Of a stretch of DNA of 64,000 nucleotides, positions 23,571 to 36,503 are shown piece after piece. The notes below the pieces were generated by a model. That model saw only the letters and a program-made list of their open reading frames with translations. It did not search any database and was not told the origin of the DNA. Both the position numbers and the translations under genes were made by a program. Origin of the DNA: Cadophora sp. MPI-SDFR-AT-0126 (taxonomy: Eukaryota; Ascomycota; Leotiomycetes; Helotiales; Ploettnerulaceae); contig JAGMVK010000004.1 of NCBI GenBank assembly GCA_020747065.1, positions 1,674,001 to 1,738,000 on the forward strand, read 5' to 3'. Every line of letters starts with the position of its first letter. Positions within the stretch are counted from its first letter, which is position 1.

Positions 23571-25524
23571 TCATCCCCACATGTTTACCCACCACTCTTT
23601 CTTCTCCGCTTCCGCCTTCTCCTGCTCCTTTATCTCCTTTTCCTCCTTAGCCTTCTTCTTCTTCTCCTCTTTCGTCTTCTCAACCCACGCCGGCGCCCCT
23701 TGAATCGCCTTTTCAGGATCTCGCTTGTGCTTCAGAAGGTAACCTTGAATCTCGGCCGGAGAGAAGTTCATACTGGGGATGAGAGCTGCAAACTCCTCAC
23801 TCAGTTGCTCGATTCTGGCTCCCTCGATTTTCTTGACTGCCAGTGCCGCGGCAGCTTCGGCGGCCTTTTCGTCTGCGAGTAACTTGGCGGTGGGTGCGAG
23901 GTCGGAGCTGCATTTCAAGGGCGATCGGATGGCGATGCTGTTTCGCGTGGCGGAAGGGGGCATGTCACCTTCGAGGGTTGCGAAGATAGAGCGGAATATG
24001 GTGGAGATCATTTGCGCGTTTGACAGCTTGAATTCCACAGTCATATCTACTCGTCCTGGTCGGATGAGTGCTTCGTCGAGTTTATCCTTGTGGTTGGTCG
24101 TCATGATGAGGACTCTGCCTTCCTGCGAAGCAACACCATCGAGGATATTGAGAAGGGCGGAAAGCGAGATTCGGCCCGTGGTGTTGGTCGGTGGTGGTGC
24201 GGCCGGATTGATAGCAGATGCCCCAGGTAGTCTGGTGATGAGAGACTTGGATTCTTCCGAAACTTCGGGTTTGGCGTCGCGGGTGTGCGTCAAGCCGGCA
24301 GTGTCGATATCTTCGAGCAGGACGACACATTGTTTTGGGAGATCGGTGAAGAGTGTACTGAGATTCTCTTCATTCATTGCTGGGGAGTTTAGGCTGACAA
24401 TGTATATCTTGAGCTTGAAATAGCCGGCGATGGCGAAACTCAGAGAACTCTTGCCTGTACCGGGCGGTCCATAGAGTAGGTAACCTCTTCGGTATGGTAT
24501 TCCTCGGTTAGAGCTATGACGATAATCAGTGTTCTTTTCTGATAATACTGAGGGGTAGAGGGGGGGACTCACTACCACCGGCGAGTGTATGGATGTAAAT
24601 ATTCGCTCATATCCGCTAGAAGCTTGGCCTTCACTTCCTCATCCAAAACAACCGTCGAAAAAGGACGTGAGACTCGAGAAATACAACGCGTCCAGGCAGG
24701 CTCGGCTGTGCCACTCTTGAGGCCACCGCGGTAGATGATAGTTCGATTCTCGTCGCTTTTCGAGAATTCTCTCCGGCAATCGTCGAGCAGATCCTTCAGA
24801 GTAGCGGGGTTCCTTCCAAAAGACGAGATGGAGATCTCCTCCCGGTCGCTTGCGGTTCCCCATGGACCGCTCTTTACATTCTCGGCTCGACGGAAGATAA
24901 ACAGTCGCTTCTTGTAGAAGAAGTAGTGCACTCCAAATGACGGGGTATATTGGATCTTTTTCTTTTTCTCTTTCCCAACAGTCTTTATGGGGTTGGAATT
25001 CTCATCGAAGTCTACTCCATCCTCATCTTCATCCTCCTCATCAAAGAAGGATCTCCACAGGAACCACATTCTGCTATTCAAATTCGTATTGGCGACAAAT
25101 CGACGGGAATTCTTTGCGAATTGTTGGTTCGCTACCCAGGCCATAACATAATTGTACATCTCATCGTCTATCCTGATATCGGCAGTGGACATGAAATACT
25201 ATTTGGCATCTTAGTCTTGCTTCGTTTCAACAATGACGACAATGAAGTTAATGGCGAGGTTCCACTTACTTCGTCCGCAACCCTCCAAAACCAAGCGGAG
25301 ACATATTGTGAGCAGAAAATTATGGCACCAAGGAAGATTATGGCTGGAATATAGAGTGTGAGGTCGATCTTGAGGAATTTGGATGCTGCAGAAGTGTACA
25401 GCGAGAATCCGGGAATAATGATATCCAGCAGAGCGAACTGCGGATTGACTTGAACTGGGCTGGGGAACTCGGTTCCCATCTGACCCAGCGATGGCTGGTA
25501 TTGAACTTTGCAAGTTTGATTCAT
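23571..25524 (-). CDS. BCS1-like mitochondrial AAA ATPase
   Basis: Fungal BCS1-like proteins are inner-membrane AAA chaperones; Bcs1 itself inserts the Rieske protein into complex III. Three exons (25524-25270, 25198-24573, 24513-23571) give 607 aa. The joins restore RVADEYFMSTADIR and TRRWYSNRGIPYRRGY. After a short lead there is a hydrophobic segment near residues 50-75, then the BCS1_N region (residues about 85-290). Walker A is GPPGTGKSS from about residue 309, Walker B is CVVLLEDID, and the sensor and arginine-finger region reads TTNHKDKLDEALIRPGRVD. Two features depart from core Bcs1: a spacer of about 35 residues between Walker B and the LLNILDG helix, and a highly charged Lys/Glu coiled tail ending in EWWVNMWG. 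It is therefore probably a paralogue of the fungal BCS1-like family, not the housekeeping Bcs1. Confidence 0.92.
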
Positions 25525-26000
25525 GATGTTGCCGGGATGACGTTGGAAGTTATTGTCCAAGAGCTGAGAGTGGCTTGAACAGAACTCCAGGGGTAAAGCT
25601 AAGATGGTCTTGACATTGGGGAAAGAGAATGTGTACGAGAAGAGAAGAGATAGCAGATGAATTTATGTGAAACCAAAAGTCTCGAAAGAAGACGAAGAAG
25701 AAGAAGAAGAAGGAGAGGGGCCTCGATATATATCCAAGAGACGTACTATTTATTGGCTCGGAGGGTGATTCGAGCATGCACACCTGCCTACCAATCTGGC
25801 CCGCCTGACTCACAGGGCAGACGCAGTAAATCAAAAGCAGACCAAAGCAGGTAAGCAAAGGTCAACTATTCATGGGGGTCCCTCTAGCAAGCTGACCTTT
25901 CTTTCTCACAGACAGACAGGTGCTGCAGTCCTGCCTGTTACGACACCGTGAGCGGATGGCATCGGCTGCAGGCATTGTAAGCTGCAGATAGGTACGAGGA

Positions 26001-26039
26001 GATGGATGGATGGATGGATGGATGGATGGGTGGATGGAT
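26001..26039. repeat. GATG tetranucleotide microsatellite
   Basis: About nine near-perfect tandem GATG units with one interruption, in non-coding DNA. A likely length-polymorphic marker. Confidence 0.9.
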
Positions 26040-26266
26040 ATGGCTGTGAGGGAGGGTACTGCCCGACGGGTTCACCGAGTAGCGCAGTCTGGCTATTGGT
26101 CCCACAGAATGTCAGCATCCATCCATCGTCGGGCACGAATCGTGGGGTTAGATTTAAGCCTGTGGCGCGTTGAATTAGTGTTGCAGCACCCCCTGTAATT
26201 ATCTACCTTCGTAAGTATGGAAGTCCAGGCAAGAGAGGCTGTGCTGATGAGGCTTGTGAGCTCTCA

Positions 26267-26284
26267 CTCGCTCGCTCGCTCGCT
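26267..26284. repeat. CTCG tetranucleotide repeat
   Basis: Four and a half tandem CTCG units in intergenic DNA. Confidence 0.85.
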
Positions 26285-27129
26285 ATGGACCACGACGAAG
26301 ACGACGACCAGGACGGCCAATACGTCACAAACACCATTCTGCTAAAAGGAAAAATGACTACGTTGCACATCTATTTCTGCAAGCCATTCGAATGCGCGAC
26401 ATAGAATAGTGCAATCGGTGACACGGACATGTCCTAGATGTGTGGCAGGGTAGGCAGGCGCAGAAGCTGCATGTCACTGTGGACAATGGATGAACATGAT
26501 AGCTGAGTGGGTTATCAATCTCCAGTGTGACTTGAAAAGGGTTCCTGGCTTGCACAGACTGGGGTCCAAAGACATAGCAGCAAATGACTCTTTCTTCCTT
26601 GAAAAATTCCATCGTAAAGAAGCTGGGCAGGCAAACGGGAGCCTGCATGACATCTGACTGCGGGCGACCCAGCTCTGGCGAACCATCAAGGGTACATTTT
26701 AATCTACCGGGTATAATGACAAAGAGCGCATGGTCGTGTCAAGGGCGGATTAATGACTGCCAGATGTCCACCATAAGAAACACGACCTTGATAGGTCCTT
26801 TGTTGAGAAATTTCGAGGAGGCATGGCTGAAAGTAGAAAGTTTGCTATGGTTTGCGAGGGCTTTGTCCCTGCGGTCTAGAATTTACACGCTCAAGTGATT
26901 GTGCGTATTTACGGGCACGTGGGATGGGTACTCTTGCGTAGAGGCTTCGTGGGACATTTCAAGTTCGAAGCAATGTCACTGTATACTATTAACCCGACTT
27001 CGGAGATCGTAAGCAAAAACTTCAAATCTCTGTCAACCCAGCCGGTTGGGCTTCGAAGGCACGTTTTATACTTCTCAAATTCCACCACAGTCAGGTTAAT
27101 TCTGCATCCATCGACCCGCCATATCCACC

Positions 27130-29075
27130 TCAATCCTCTTTTCGCGCATCTACCTCTTCCCTCGTAAAGTCGCTGCTTCCCTCTTCCTCCCTTGCTCGGA
27201 CAACCATTCCCTCTTGCACTATCTCCGTTCCATCAGCGGCAACAACGAAGTCGCTGCTCTCTTGCTCCCACTTCAAACCCATCTCCTTGATGATGCTCTG
27301 GTTATGCGTAGGCCAGACGAGGCAGATGAGATAGTATACTATAAAGCTTACAAAGAAAGACAACAGCCAACCTAGTCGGCCAACGTTTGTGGCTCCTTGG
27401 GAAACACTAGCACCGAGTGTTCCGACAAATCCGGGGAAAGGTGGCACTATGCCACAGATGTAGGCGATTATGGCTTGAACATTCCATCCACGGTGATAGT
27501 AGTAATGTTTGTTAGTTTTCGAACCATTGTAGAGATGCCCGATGAAGACGTTTCCCTTGGTAAGGAGATAATCTATCAGTGAAGGTCAGCCAAGAACTCA
27601 CCCTAAACAGTTTCAAAAATGAGATGGCGTAAAAGTTTTTGACCTCAATAGAAGGTGATAGAAGGAAGAACATACAATCACAGACCATTATAGCAACAAC
27701 ACTTGCCATAAAGAGTCCATACCCAGACAAAAAGGTTGTGAAGACTGATGCCGAAGCGAGAATCTTCCACGGGCAAATTGCAAAGGCCAAGAATTCGACA
27801 ATGAATTGTCCACGAGGTATGTTAATGTAGCTTGGCAACAGCATACTACTATCAGACCCAAAAGGAATCATGTTTGCTGCGATATTCGTTCCCAAGATAG
27901 ATACAAGCCACGTGAATGCCGAGAGGAAGACGGCGAATCTGGTGCTCGCCGACCAGTAACGATGCAGAATAGCGCTCAATAGATCCCAAGGGTTCCAGAG
28001 ATCCAATCCCCAAGTGTTATTGATCGCGGCCGTTGCAAGAATACCAAGAGATGCCGAGAGGGTAACAGCAATGGGATTGGTGATCAGCTGTGACCATTGA
28101 GAGCCTGACTTGGTCTTACTCCACCTGGCAATATCGGGCTGGTTGGTGATCAATGTCGCAGTATTTCCCATGCCGCTATTGATCGCGTACATGACGAACC
28201 AACCCTTGTTTCCATCGATCTTATTTGTGTACACAGAGCCCACGTTTGCCTTCGTATTGACCATGCAGAAAATGAACAGTCCCCAAATGGATGGAAGCAC
28301 GATGATGGACTTGAACCAGAAAAATGCTTTGAGCTGATAAGGCCTGAAGGCGCAGAAAGGAAAGTGGATCAGCCAAAAGAGGAAGAATGCGAGCATACCA
28401 CTTGTCGTGATTCCAACCGACTCCGGGATATGGTTGGGGATGTCAACATAGTTATGGCCGAAGATACAACGAAGAATATTGGCCATAAAACTTGCACCAG
28501 AGTAGACTTTCGATTGTCAATGGTGACTCAATTCCTCACACGGAGAAGAGACTTACGCTGAACGCCATACCAAACAATAGCCAAAACAGCTCGAGCACCG
28601 ACGAAGTAATAACTTCCCCACATGCCAAAAACACTCCTCGCCACGACAGGATATCCGATATGATAGACGCTGGCACACCTGGAGTTGAAGAACATCGCAA
28701 TGGAAGATATGAGCTGACTAGCAAAGATCACAAGGATACTCTGCCACCAGTTCAACCCAATTCCAACCATCGTACTCCCCAAAGTCCAGTTGCCAAATGA
28801 GAGCCCCATATAGAACGTGACAAAATTCCACCATCTCCCTGGCTTTCGGTCAGTTAACGTACTCATTCTGAGGTAAAATTCGACTTGCAGGTCCGCTTCT
28901 CTGGAGGCGTAGGGTCTAAATCCTCGTTGCTCCATGTCTTTGTTGCACCGCTGTGTCGATCAAGCGCAGTATCATCGGTCTTGATGAATGACTTGAAGTC
29001 CTCACGGGTGCGAAAGGCATTCTTCACGTTCGCAGCTTTCGAGGCTAGCTTGATTCGCATTTCCGTGGCTCTCAT
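27130..29075 (-). CDS. NCS1-family nucleobase permease (uracil/allantoin type)
   Basis: A plasma-membrane proton symporter for uracil, allantoin or a related base. Four exons (29075-28889, 28838-28557, 28506-27676, 27572-27130) give 580 aa, the usual length, with about twelve hydrophobic segments. Signature blocks include WSNEDLDPTPPEKRTW, the TM1 region GLSFGNWTLGSTMVGIGLNW, FGMWGSYYFVGARA, ASFMANILRCIFGHNY and CDYYLLTKGNVFIGHL. The first intron is of the rare GC-AG class (28888-28839): donor GCAAGT, branch CTGAC, acceptor CAG. Only this splice restores KRTWRWWNFVTF. The last intron is 103 nt. The gene is divergent from the PhyH oxygenase gene across about 0.9 kb. Substrate cannot be fixed from sequence alone. 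Confidence 0.95.
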
Positions 29076-29989
29076 ACTTCCGTAAAAGCTCAAGACTGAG
29101 GGTCTAAGTAAGGGCGGTAATCTTTCTTGCGCCAGACTTGGAGGCTGTAAATATGGCTTTCACGACTTGGGGAACTGCTGCTAGGCACGAAACCAGTGGC
29201 TAGGTGAGTGCTGAAGGTGAGCAGAAAATTCTTGACATGTGTGGATTATTCCCGCTTTAAATAAGCGTCCGGCCGGGAACCATTTCTACCACGAAGCTTA
29301 TCATTGCTCGTGGCTGCGGGAGTCTCCACCTCGACCGACGGTCTCGACATTAGTCTGAAGGTCGACCCCATTTTGTTCTGAAAGTGCACCTCCTCACAAG
29401 TACGAATTAGAATGATGTGGGAATACCCACTCAGATATCGGCTTAGAGATAACGGCGGAATTACGGCTGCATAACTACGTCTCAATAAATATTTCTCACG
29501 CTTGTGGAATATTTAGCCAGTCGCCAATTCATGGAGGTGTGGACACGGTGGGGCTGATAGGCTCCTTTCAAGCCGCGACAGCATACCAAGGATGCTCGAC
29601 CGAAAGAACTGGTCTATCACGCGTTGCGATATCCGCTGGCCGGATTGATTGATGTTGAGTGGCGAGAGATTTTGCTGGACAGAGAACGAGAACAAGAACG
29701 AGGTTGAGGACTGTCGTCAGAAACTTAATTGACTTCAAAATCTTGGCCTCGCTTCATGCGTCCAATCAGAAACGCGACACTGCCCCCCCCCCCCCCCCCC
29801 CCCCCAAGAGGCTAGTCTTGAACTTGCTCGCCGAACCTGCATCTCACTTCCGTTAGAGTCAACAAACACACTTAAGAAGGCATCTCTGCTCAATACGATA
29901 TCCGAGAGATAATTGTCCTCTGCGCAGACAAAGCACTCAGACATCCCTCTGCTGGAAGTTGAATTTTGATCTTCCAGACAGTTGCAGTC
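29076..29989. promoter_or_regulatory. Shared intergenic region of divergent permease and oxygenase genes
   Basis: A 914-bp region between two start codons pointing apart, so it carries both promoters. It contains a CCAAT box at about 29762 and a 23-base cytosine homopolymer about 185 bases before the oxygenase start. No gene is seen in it. Confidence 0.5.
29783..29805. repeat. Poly-C tract, 23 bases
   Basis: An uninterrupted run of 23 C on the plus strand in the divergent promoter region. The exact length is prone to sequencing error. Confidence 0.9.
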
Positions 29990-31226
29990 ATGCTTTCAAA
30001 TGATCATGTCGATGCACCTCGTCTCGTCACCCCCACCCTTGCCGAATTGAAGGCTTCGGCCTACGACAGTCCGAACATCGAGGCAGCACTCGAGGGACTT
30101 CATCAAGATGGCTTCGTCGTTCTGAAATCTGTTGTAGATGTGGCCCACATAGACCGCTTAAATGCGCAGATGGGCAAGGAAGCCGATGACCTTCTCAACA
30201 ACAACCTGAAGCCCTTCAACCAAGGGATCAAGTGTATGCTTCATCACACAATATTGTAACACTGGCGAAATATCAACTGATTGGTATTAGCGAATATTCT
30301 TCAAGCACCTCCCTTGAAGGATCCTGATTTTCTTTTCAACGATGTGTACTTTAATCCTTTTGTGATCCAAGTCATGAACGCGTAAGCGGTTGATGCCCAC
30401 GTTTCTTCTAGACATCTAATACATTTAAATACAGCTATCTCGGAGCTAGGCCCATCTGGAATTTTCTAACCGGTAATAACGCCTTACCTCGCACGAGCGG
30501 TATACGGCAGCCTGTCCACAAAGACATAACTTTCCGCCATCCCCAGGTATGCGCATGACCTCCACTTTTAGCCGAGACTTCTCAATAATATCCTTCAGTG
30601 CCCCTTTTTCGTTATCGTAAATATCCCGCTCTGTTCCTTTAATGCAACTACAGGATCTACTGAATTCTGGCTCGGATCTCATGCGTCAACCTCCGGAAAG
30701 GATCAAGTGTTCACAATAAATACGGAAGAATCCGCGCTTGCGAACCCGACGGTAAAGGTCGGAGAACCGCTTCACTATGGCTATGTACTTCCCGAACTTG
30801 TTGATAAGAGGCGTCAAATACGGCCGCCACTTCAACCAGTGTGCGAGAAAGGTGATATCATGTTGCGAGATGTTAGGACTTGGCACGCAGGAATGCCAAA
30901 TGAGAGTCAGCACTACCGGGTCATGCTTGCATTGGGATATCAAGTAAGTCATTTTCTTACCTTTTCTAAGTCTCGTATTTTCTTCCCACGCACAACTCTC
31001 TGCTAGTGCCGACTCTGAATGGCTTCGGTATATCGGATGCTGATGGAGGTCATAGGCTCAATGGTACGAAAATCATACCCTCCGAGTCAAACTGCCTCTG
31101 AGCCAGGGTAACTTTTTCATGAAACATGGGGGTCAGCCCGTCGAAGTTCGAGCAGATCTCCTGCCGGATGACAGCGACTTTGTGAAGTTGAACGATGACT
31201 TCACTTTCAAGCGCTCGGTTGACTAA
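29990..31226 (+). CDS. Phytanoyl-CoA dioxygenase (PhyH) family oxygenase
   Basis: A non-haem Fe(II)/2-oxoglutarate oxygenase. Five exons (29990-30233, 30291-30381, 30435-30546, 30599-30943, 31056-31226) give 320 aa. The double-stranded beta-helix is complete. The iron ligands are His140 and Asp142 in QPVHKDITF and His245 in TWHAGMPN, and FFVIVNIPLC and STEFWLGSH are typical core strands. No signal peptide is seen. The C-terminus after the last splice (AQWYENHTLRVKLPLSQG) continues to a normal stop. In fungi such enzymes act on lipids, nucleobase-like compounds or secondary metabolites, and sequence alone does not choose among them. The divergent pairing with a nucleobase permease suggests, but does not prove, a joint uptake and oxidation function. 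Confidence 0.92.
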
Positions 31227-32173
31227 GTATTAGATCAAGCTGGGCTATGCACTAGGCAGTCGTGGGTGCTTAGACGTCGGATGAGCATGTAGCTTCAATA
31301 GCTTCACATCAAATGTTGCAAATCCCACGTGGTTATGTGCATATATTCGGTCGTTTTGTTGCACGTCGCCATCATATCCACAATTCGAATCTTCTGGTAA
31401 TTGGATCTTCTTCTGCAGGCTAAAGCCGTGCCGCTGCGTTGAATCCTTCCAACTTCAAGACGTCTCCATAAGCTTTCATCAAATTGAAATGGATCTACCG
31501 TTCGGAGCGTTCCGGTAAGCCACCTAAGAATAACACTTTATCCGCTGAGGGGGAGGGTGTGTAGTCAATCTGACAAAGAGGCGATGAAGGTCAGGTGATA
31601 TCCCTTTTTAAATATGCCCGTCTCCTTGGCTCTTTGTATATCATCCCTTTCTTGTTTGGAATCTCTGATAGGCAGGGAAGAGTAAGAATACTTGCTTTAC
31701 CTAGTTTGCTAGGACAACAACATTTAGAGGACTCCGTGTCAATGCACAACGCGGGGTTCGGATTCGATTCTCCCCCACCTCCCAATCGGTCTTCGGGCTC
31801 TCAGACATTGCCCAGAAACGGATGTTCTTTTCTCCAGATTGACCATGTCACGATGCGTGCGCGATCTCTGTTTTCGTCCTTCCTCCAATGATCTCTGTGC
31901 GAAGATCCTTAATACCCTAGTGTTTGACATTAACCGGCCGTCGAGTACATCCAATGATCCGCCCGCCAAGGGAATTGTGGATCTCGCGGACTTGCAAATA
32001 GCCTCTCAAGGGGAAATAGACTTCAAGACAGTCGTTTCGGCATTACCAACCGAGATTTCACTCCTCTATTTGCTACAGTCGAGATGTTGTTTGACTATGT
32101 AAATCATATTTCCCCCCAGCGAAACCCTTCTGTCTAGTTTTCTCAACCTTCATTTCTTCACACATTCTTTACC
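31227..32173. other. Intergenic region upstream of GH74 gene
   Basis: No gene supported. It holds the oxygenase 3' end and the GH74 promoter. Two short open frames at 31595-31891 and 31839-32102 have no motif. Confidence 0.45.
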
Positions 32174-34737
32174 ATGCGTTCTATTTTGTTCTTTGGCAGC
32201 TTAGTCTGCTCAACTGCTTCTGCATATACCTGTATGATACCGAGTCACTCCGAACGTTGTAAAAGTTGACAAAACCAGGGAAAAGTGTAAAAATTGGCGG
32301 AGGTGGCGGTTTTGTTCCAGGCATTGTTTTCAATCCAACTGAAAAGGGACTTGCCTACGCTCGTACAGACATTGGGGGGCTGTACAGACTCAATGCAGAC
32401 AACTCATGGACTGCACTGCAAGATTATGTAAATGATACGTTATGGCATGCCGTCTGTTTCTGTTCAAAATAATTTCGTCTGACCAAATTCAGGAACGAGT
32501 GGGGTGTCGATGCTGTGACCACAGATCCAGTAGAGCCCAAGAGAGTCTACGCTGCCGTGGGCATGTATACCAACAGCTGGGATCCTCGGAACGGAACCAT
32601 TTTACGAAGTGAAGATTATGGAACAAGCTGGACACGGACTTCCCTTCCCTTCAAGGTTGGGGGAAACATGCCAGGGAGAGGCATGGGTGAGCGCCTGGCC
32701 GTTGATCCTCAAAACAACAAAATCATCTATTTCGGAGCTCGTAGCGGAAACGGACTCTGGAAAAGCATGGACCAGGGAGCAACATTCCAAAAAGTGGCCA
32801 GCTTCACTGCGACAGGAACATACCAAGCAGATGCAACAGACACTTCGGGGTACAGCAACGACAGTAAGTGTTCTCCGAGCTTTTTATTACCTTACAGGTT
32901 GCCTGGGCGGGCTTATGGCCTGTGCTCTTCTCTTGAGGAAAATTTCCTGTCTCTTGGCACTCCCATGGTAATCCGAGAAAAACTAAACTGACTCGGAAAT
33001 CTTCCACAGTCAACGGCTTAGCTGCCATCGAGTTTGATCCTACATCTGCAGTCGTCAATGGAGCCACTTCCAGGATTTATGTCGGAACTGCGGACAAGAC
33101 CACTTCTACATGGGTTTCAGAAGACGCTGGAGAGTCTTGGACAGCAATGGCTGGTCAACCTTCAGGAGTTTTCCCACACAAGATGAAGTTCTCTGCAGCA
33201 GAGAAAGCGTTGTATATTACTTACAATAGCGAGTCTGGCCCGTACAGTGCCGGAACTGGGTCAGTATATCGCGTCTCTTCTAATGGGACTTTTTCGAATA
33301 TCACACCAGCCTGGGTGGTCACAAATAACGTCACGATTGGCTATGGTGGTTTGGCTCTGGATATGCAAAGCCCTGGCACCTTGATGGTCACCGCAATGAA
33401 TCTTTGGGGTCCTGATGTTCAGATATTCAGAAGTAACAACTCTGTCAGTACGTCATTGGCTCCAAACAATAGCAACTAACTTACCGAAGGGCTCATCCTG
33501 GACGACAATCTGGGACTATGTTGGGGGCGTGCAGAAGAACTACTACACATACGATGTAAGCCACTGTCCCCAAAGAGACAATGAAGTCCTAAGAAGTATC
33601 TACAGACAGAAAATGCACCGTGGCTCAACAATCAACGCCAACCAGGGGATACCAAGATACTAGGTTGGATGGTCGAAGCTCTCGAAATTGATCCATTTGA
33701 CAGCAATCATGTAAGTCTCGAGCTCGGCGCCCTCTTACTCGTGGGCTGCATAGGGTATCTGCTGACCCTCGGTACAGTGGCTTTATGGAACCGGTGCCAC
33801 AATCTACGGCGGTCACAATCTCGAGTCGTGGCCTGAAGTACACGTCACTTCACTTGCGGATGGTATCGAAGAGACTGCTGTCTTAGACCTCATTACGCCT
33901 CCTGGTATCAATATACCGCTCATCAGCGGTGTCGGTGATGTTGCAGGTTTTGTTCACAAGGACTTGACTGTATCTCCTGATGATGTGTTTGAAGATCCAT
34001 TCTGGACCAGCACAACAGCTCTCGATTATGCAGGTCTCGTGCCTCAGAACATTCTGAGAATCGGCGATTCTAAACTTGCTACTTCTGCTGATGCCGGTGC
34101 TACTTGGACTCTCAACACTGGCGTCCCTGCAGCATCAGGGGGTTCAATTGCATTCTCAGCAGATGCATCATCGATAGTCTGGACATCCTCTGCGGGATCC
34201 CTGCTCCTTGCCAATGGCTCAAGCACGACCGTCGCATCCCTTCCTACCGGCATCGCAGTTGCGTCAGATAAAGTTGACCCAAATTTCTTCTACGCTGGCG
34301 ATGAAAAGGGTGTGTATGTCTCCAGTGACGGCGGTAAGACTTTCACGTCCTCAGCCAACATCACTTCATACGGCGTGGGCTTGCTGGCGGTCCACCCCGC
34401 CAAGGCAGGAGATGTCTGGTACTCTACCAATACAGGCATCTATCATTCTACGGACTTTGGAAAGACATTCACCACCAGTCCTGGTGTCCAATCTGGTACA
34501 CACATCGCTGTTGGAAAGGGAGCTGGGAATGGCACAAGTGTATTTGCATTTGCTACCATTGACAATACGGTTGCCCTGAGGAAGAGTGCTGACGATGGTG
34601 CTACATGGGAAGCCATAAGTGATACCGAACATGGGTTCGGAAGCGCCAATCCAAACCCTTTGGCGGCAAGTTGGGAGACTGAAGGGCTGGTTTTTGTTGG
34701 CACAAATGGGCGAGGAATCTTTTACGGTCTCCCTTAG
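32174..34737 (+). CDS. Secreted GH74 xyloglucanase
   Basis: Hydrolyses xyloglucan of plant cell walls, either endo or as an oligoxyloglucan reducing-end-specific cellobiohydrolase. Seven exons (32174-32231, 32279-32438, 32493-32863, 33010-33443, 33490-33555, 33606-33710, 33778-34737) give 717 aa. It begins with a hydrophobic signal peptide cut near residue 18. The catalytic aspartates of the family correspond to Asp50 in ARTDIGGLYR and Asp452 in GVGDVAGF. The two seven-bladed propellers show repeated sequence such as TILRSEDYGTSW, GLWKSMDQGATF and GVYVSSDGGKTF. No C-terminal cellulose-binding module is present. Two introns use weak donors (GTTATG and GTCAGT), chosen because they alone keep frame and give SNNSGSSWTTIWDY. 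Several N-glycosylation sequons fit secretion. Confidence 0.95.
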
Positions 34738-36503
34738 ACTTTATGAAGTCCTAGCTTTCTGCGTGCACGATTTCTTGTACATATTTCTGGAGATGGCATT
34801 GAGTGCAAGCTTTTTCATTGAATAAGCCTTGCTGCTCTCTATTATTCCGAAGAACCAATCTGGTGAAACGTTTGCCTTCCGGCCGACAGTCAGAGAAACC
34901 CACACCACCACGAAACAAAATTGAGCGGACATCGATCGTCCGAAAAGAGAAAATCCCGAACCGCACGGAGTCCCACGCCATGGGAATCTTCCCGAGATGC
35001 AAATTCTTTGAAAGTCCCAGGCCCGGGGTAGCACAAGGATGACTGCAGTGCGAAAAGTTCGCCGGTTGGCTGGTGATACGTAAGCCTTACATGACATTTC
35101 GGTCATGGTGCTGACTGTTGAGCCCCTGAGAGTCCTCCTGATCTTTTACATGTCAATGTGGAATGGGTGTAAGTCCTTGCCTTCCCAAAGTAGAAACATC
35201 AGGCGACAAAACGTCTTACATCCCAGCTCAAAATGACCGTGCAGCAGCCACCTATCAGATTCTTAGACTTAGAACATCAAAATCTACTTGACAAGCGACT
35301 GAGCAGGCAATGATCTCAGATCTGGTCGTGTCCACCGCTTTCAAGTCGCTAGAATGTCAATATCTCATCTGTAAACGAGAAGGGTAAATTTCTGATTGCG
35401 ATGAACCTATCGGCAGAGAGAACAGATCTTCAACTCAGAGAATTCTGAAGTTTTCTATCAGCATAATGCACCTTGCTGCTAGTCGGCACTATGGTACGAT
35501 GTAATTCCCATGCCAGGCACCACACTCGCCCACATGCTCACATGGCTTCCGCAGCTCCTTGCCGTGTACCTGCAGAGCGTAACTTGGGCCCCGGCAATGT
35601 TCAAAACCGTATCTCAATTAGTACCAAAACAATGCTCTAGAGGAATCTCATGAATATGAGATGGTCACCGGAGCTTCGGAATGACACCGTTGGAGCAGAC
35701 AACCGCTGAGTGTACGATCCACGTGTATTCCGTGTATTGTCTTCTCACTCATCCATGAACTCGGTGTGACATCTCACCATCATCGTTCTGACGTGAGAGC
35801 TGAGCTTCTCATCGTGTTTGAGGCATTCACAAATTCTTTCGGCTCTTGCATATTCTGACCTAAACTTGAGGTCTGAATGGGCTGTGTCGGAATCCATACA
35901 GCTGCAGTAAATCGATACAAACAGTCATTGGCTAGATAACCAAAAAACCGAAAGCTAACGCCGAGCCATTCTTCGGCTCTTACAGAACTCTTTCTATGAA
36001 CAGTTCAATATGAAGGACCAGTGCTTTGGTCACGGAATTTGACGTCCAAAGATGAAAGCAGGTAGAGAGTGACCTGGCGTTTGTCAAAATAAATTGCAAT
36101 CCATCAAACTCAACAGCACGCAAGATAATAATCGTTGAAGAGCAATGACATGTTCAAGAACACGTCAGCTTTTCATTTCTCATCTCATGCTGTCCCTCTT
36201 AAAGACCATGTATCTCGAGGACTATCTCGTCTCCAAAGTTGAGCGTACATGGTTTTGTGTGCGACTACATGGAAGAGCTGTCGAGGGATGCAGTGCCTCG
36301 TAACTGAATACCACATCTGGATTGACGAGCCATCTATGAGAAGCTAGAGTATGCTCTAGAGACTCAACTGTGCCTCCTCCGAAAGTATAAAGAGCTACTC
36401 CAGCTCCACTCAGCAGAATTTTCATTCACCATCCCAATAGCCTTCTACACTACTCATTCGACTTCATTTTCAAACAACTTCTTCAAAGTTTAAAATCCTC
36501 AGA
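34738..36503. other. Intergenic region, 1.8 kb
   Basis: No gene is recognised. It must hold the GH74 terminator and the promoter of the small secreted protein gene. A TATAAA-like element at about 36388-36393 lies some 115 bases before that start codon. Confidence 0.45.

Larger units (their letters stand above)
25525..27129. other. Intergenic region with microsatellites
   Basis: This lies between two minus-strand genes. It holds the BCS1-like promoter side, with a GAA-rich run at about 25680-25715, two tetranucleotide repeats and a pyrimidine-rich stretch near 27150. No gene is supported. Confidence 0.45.

Noticed and set aside
23779..24423. 214-codon plus-strand open frame
   Set aside because: It lies antisense to the AAA domain exon of the BCS1-like gene and follows its codon pattern in mirror image.
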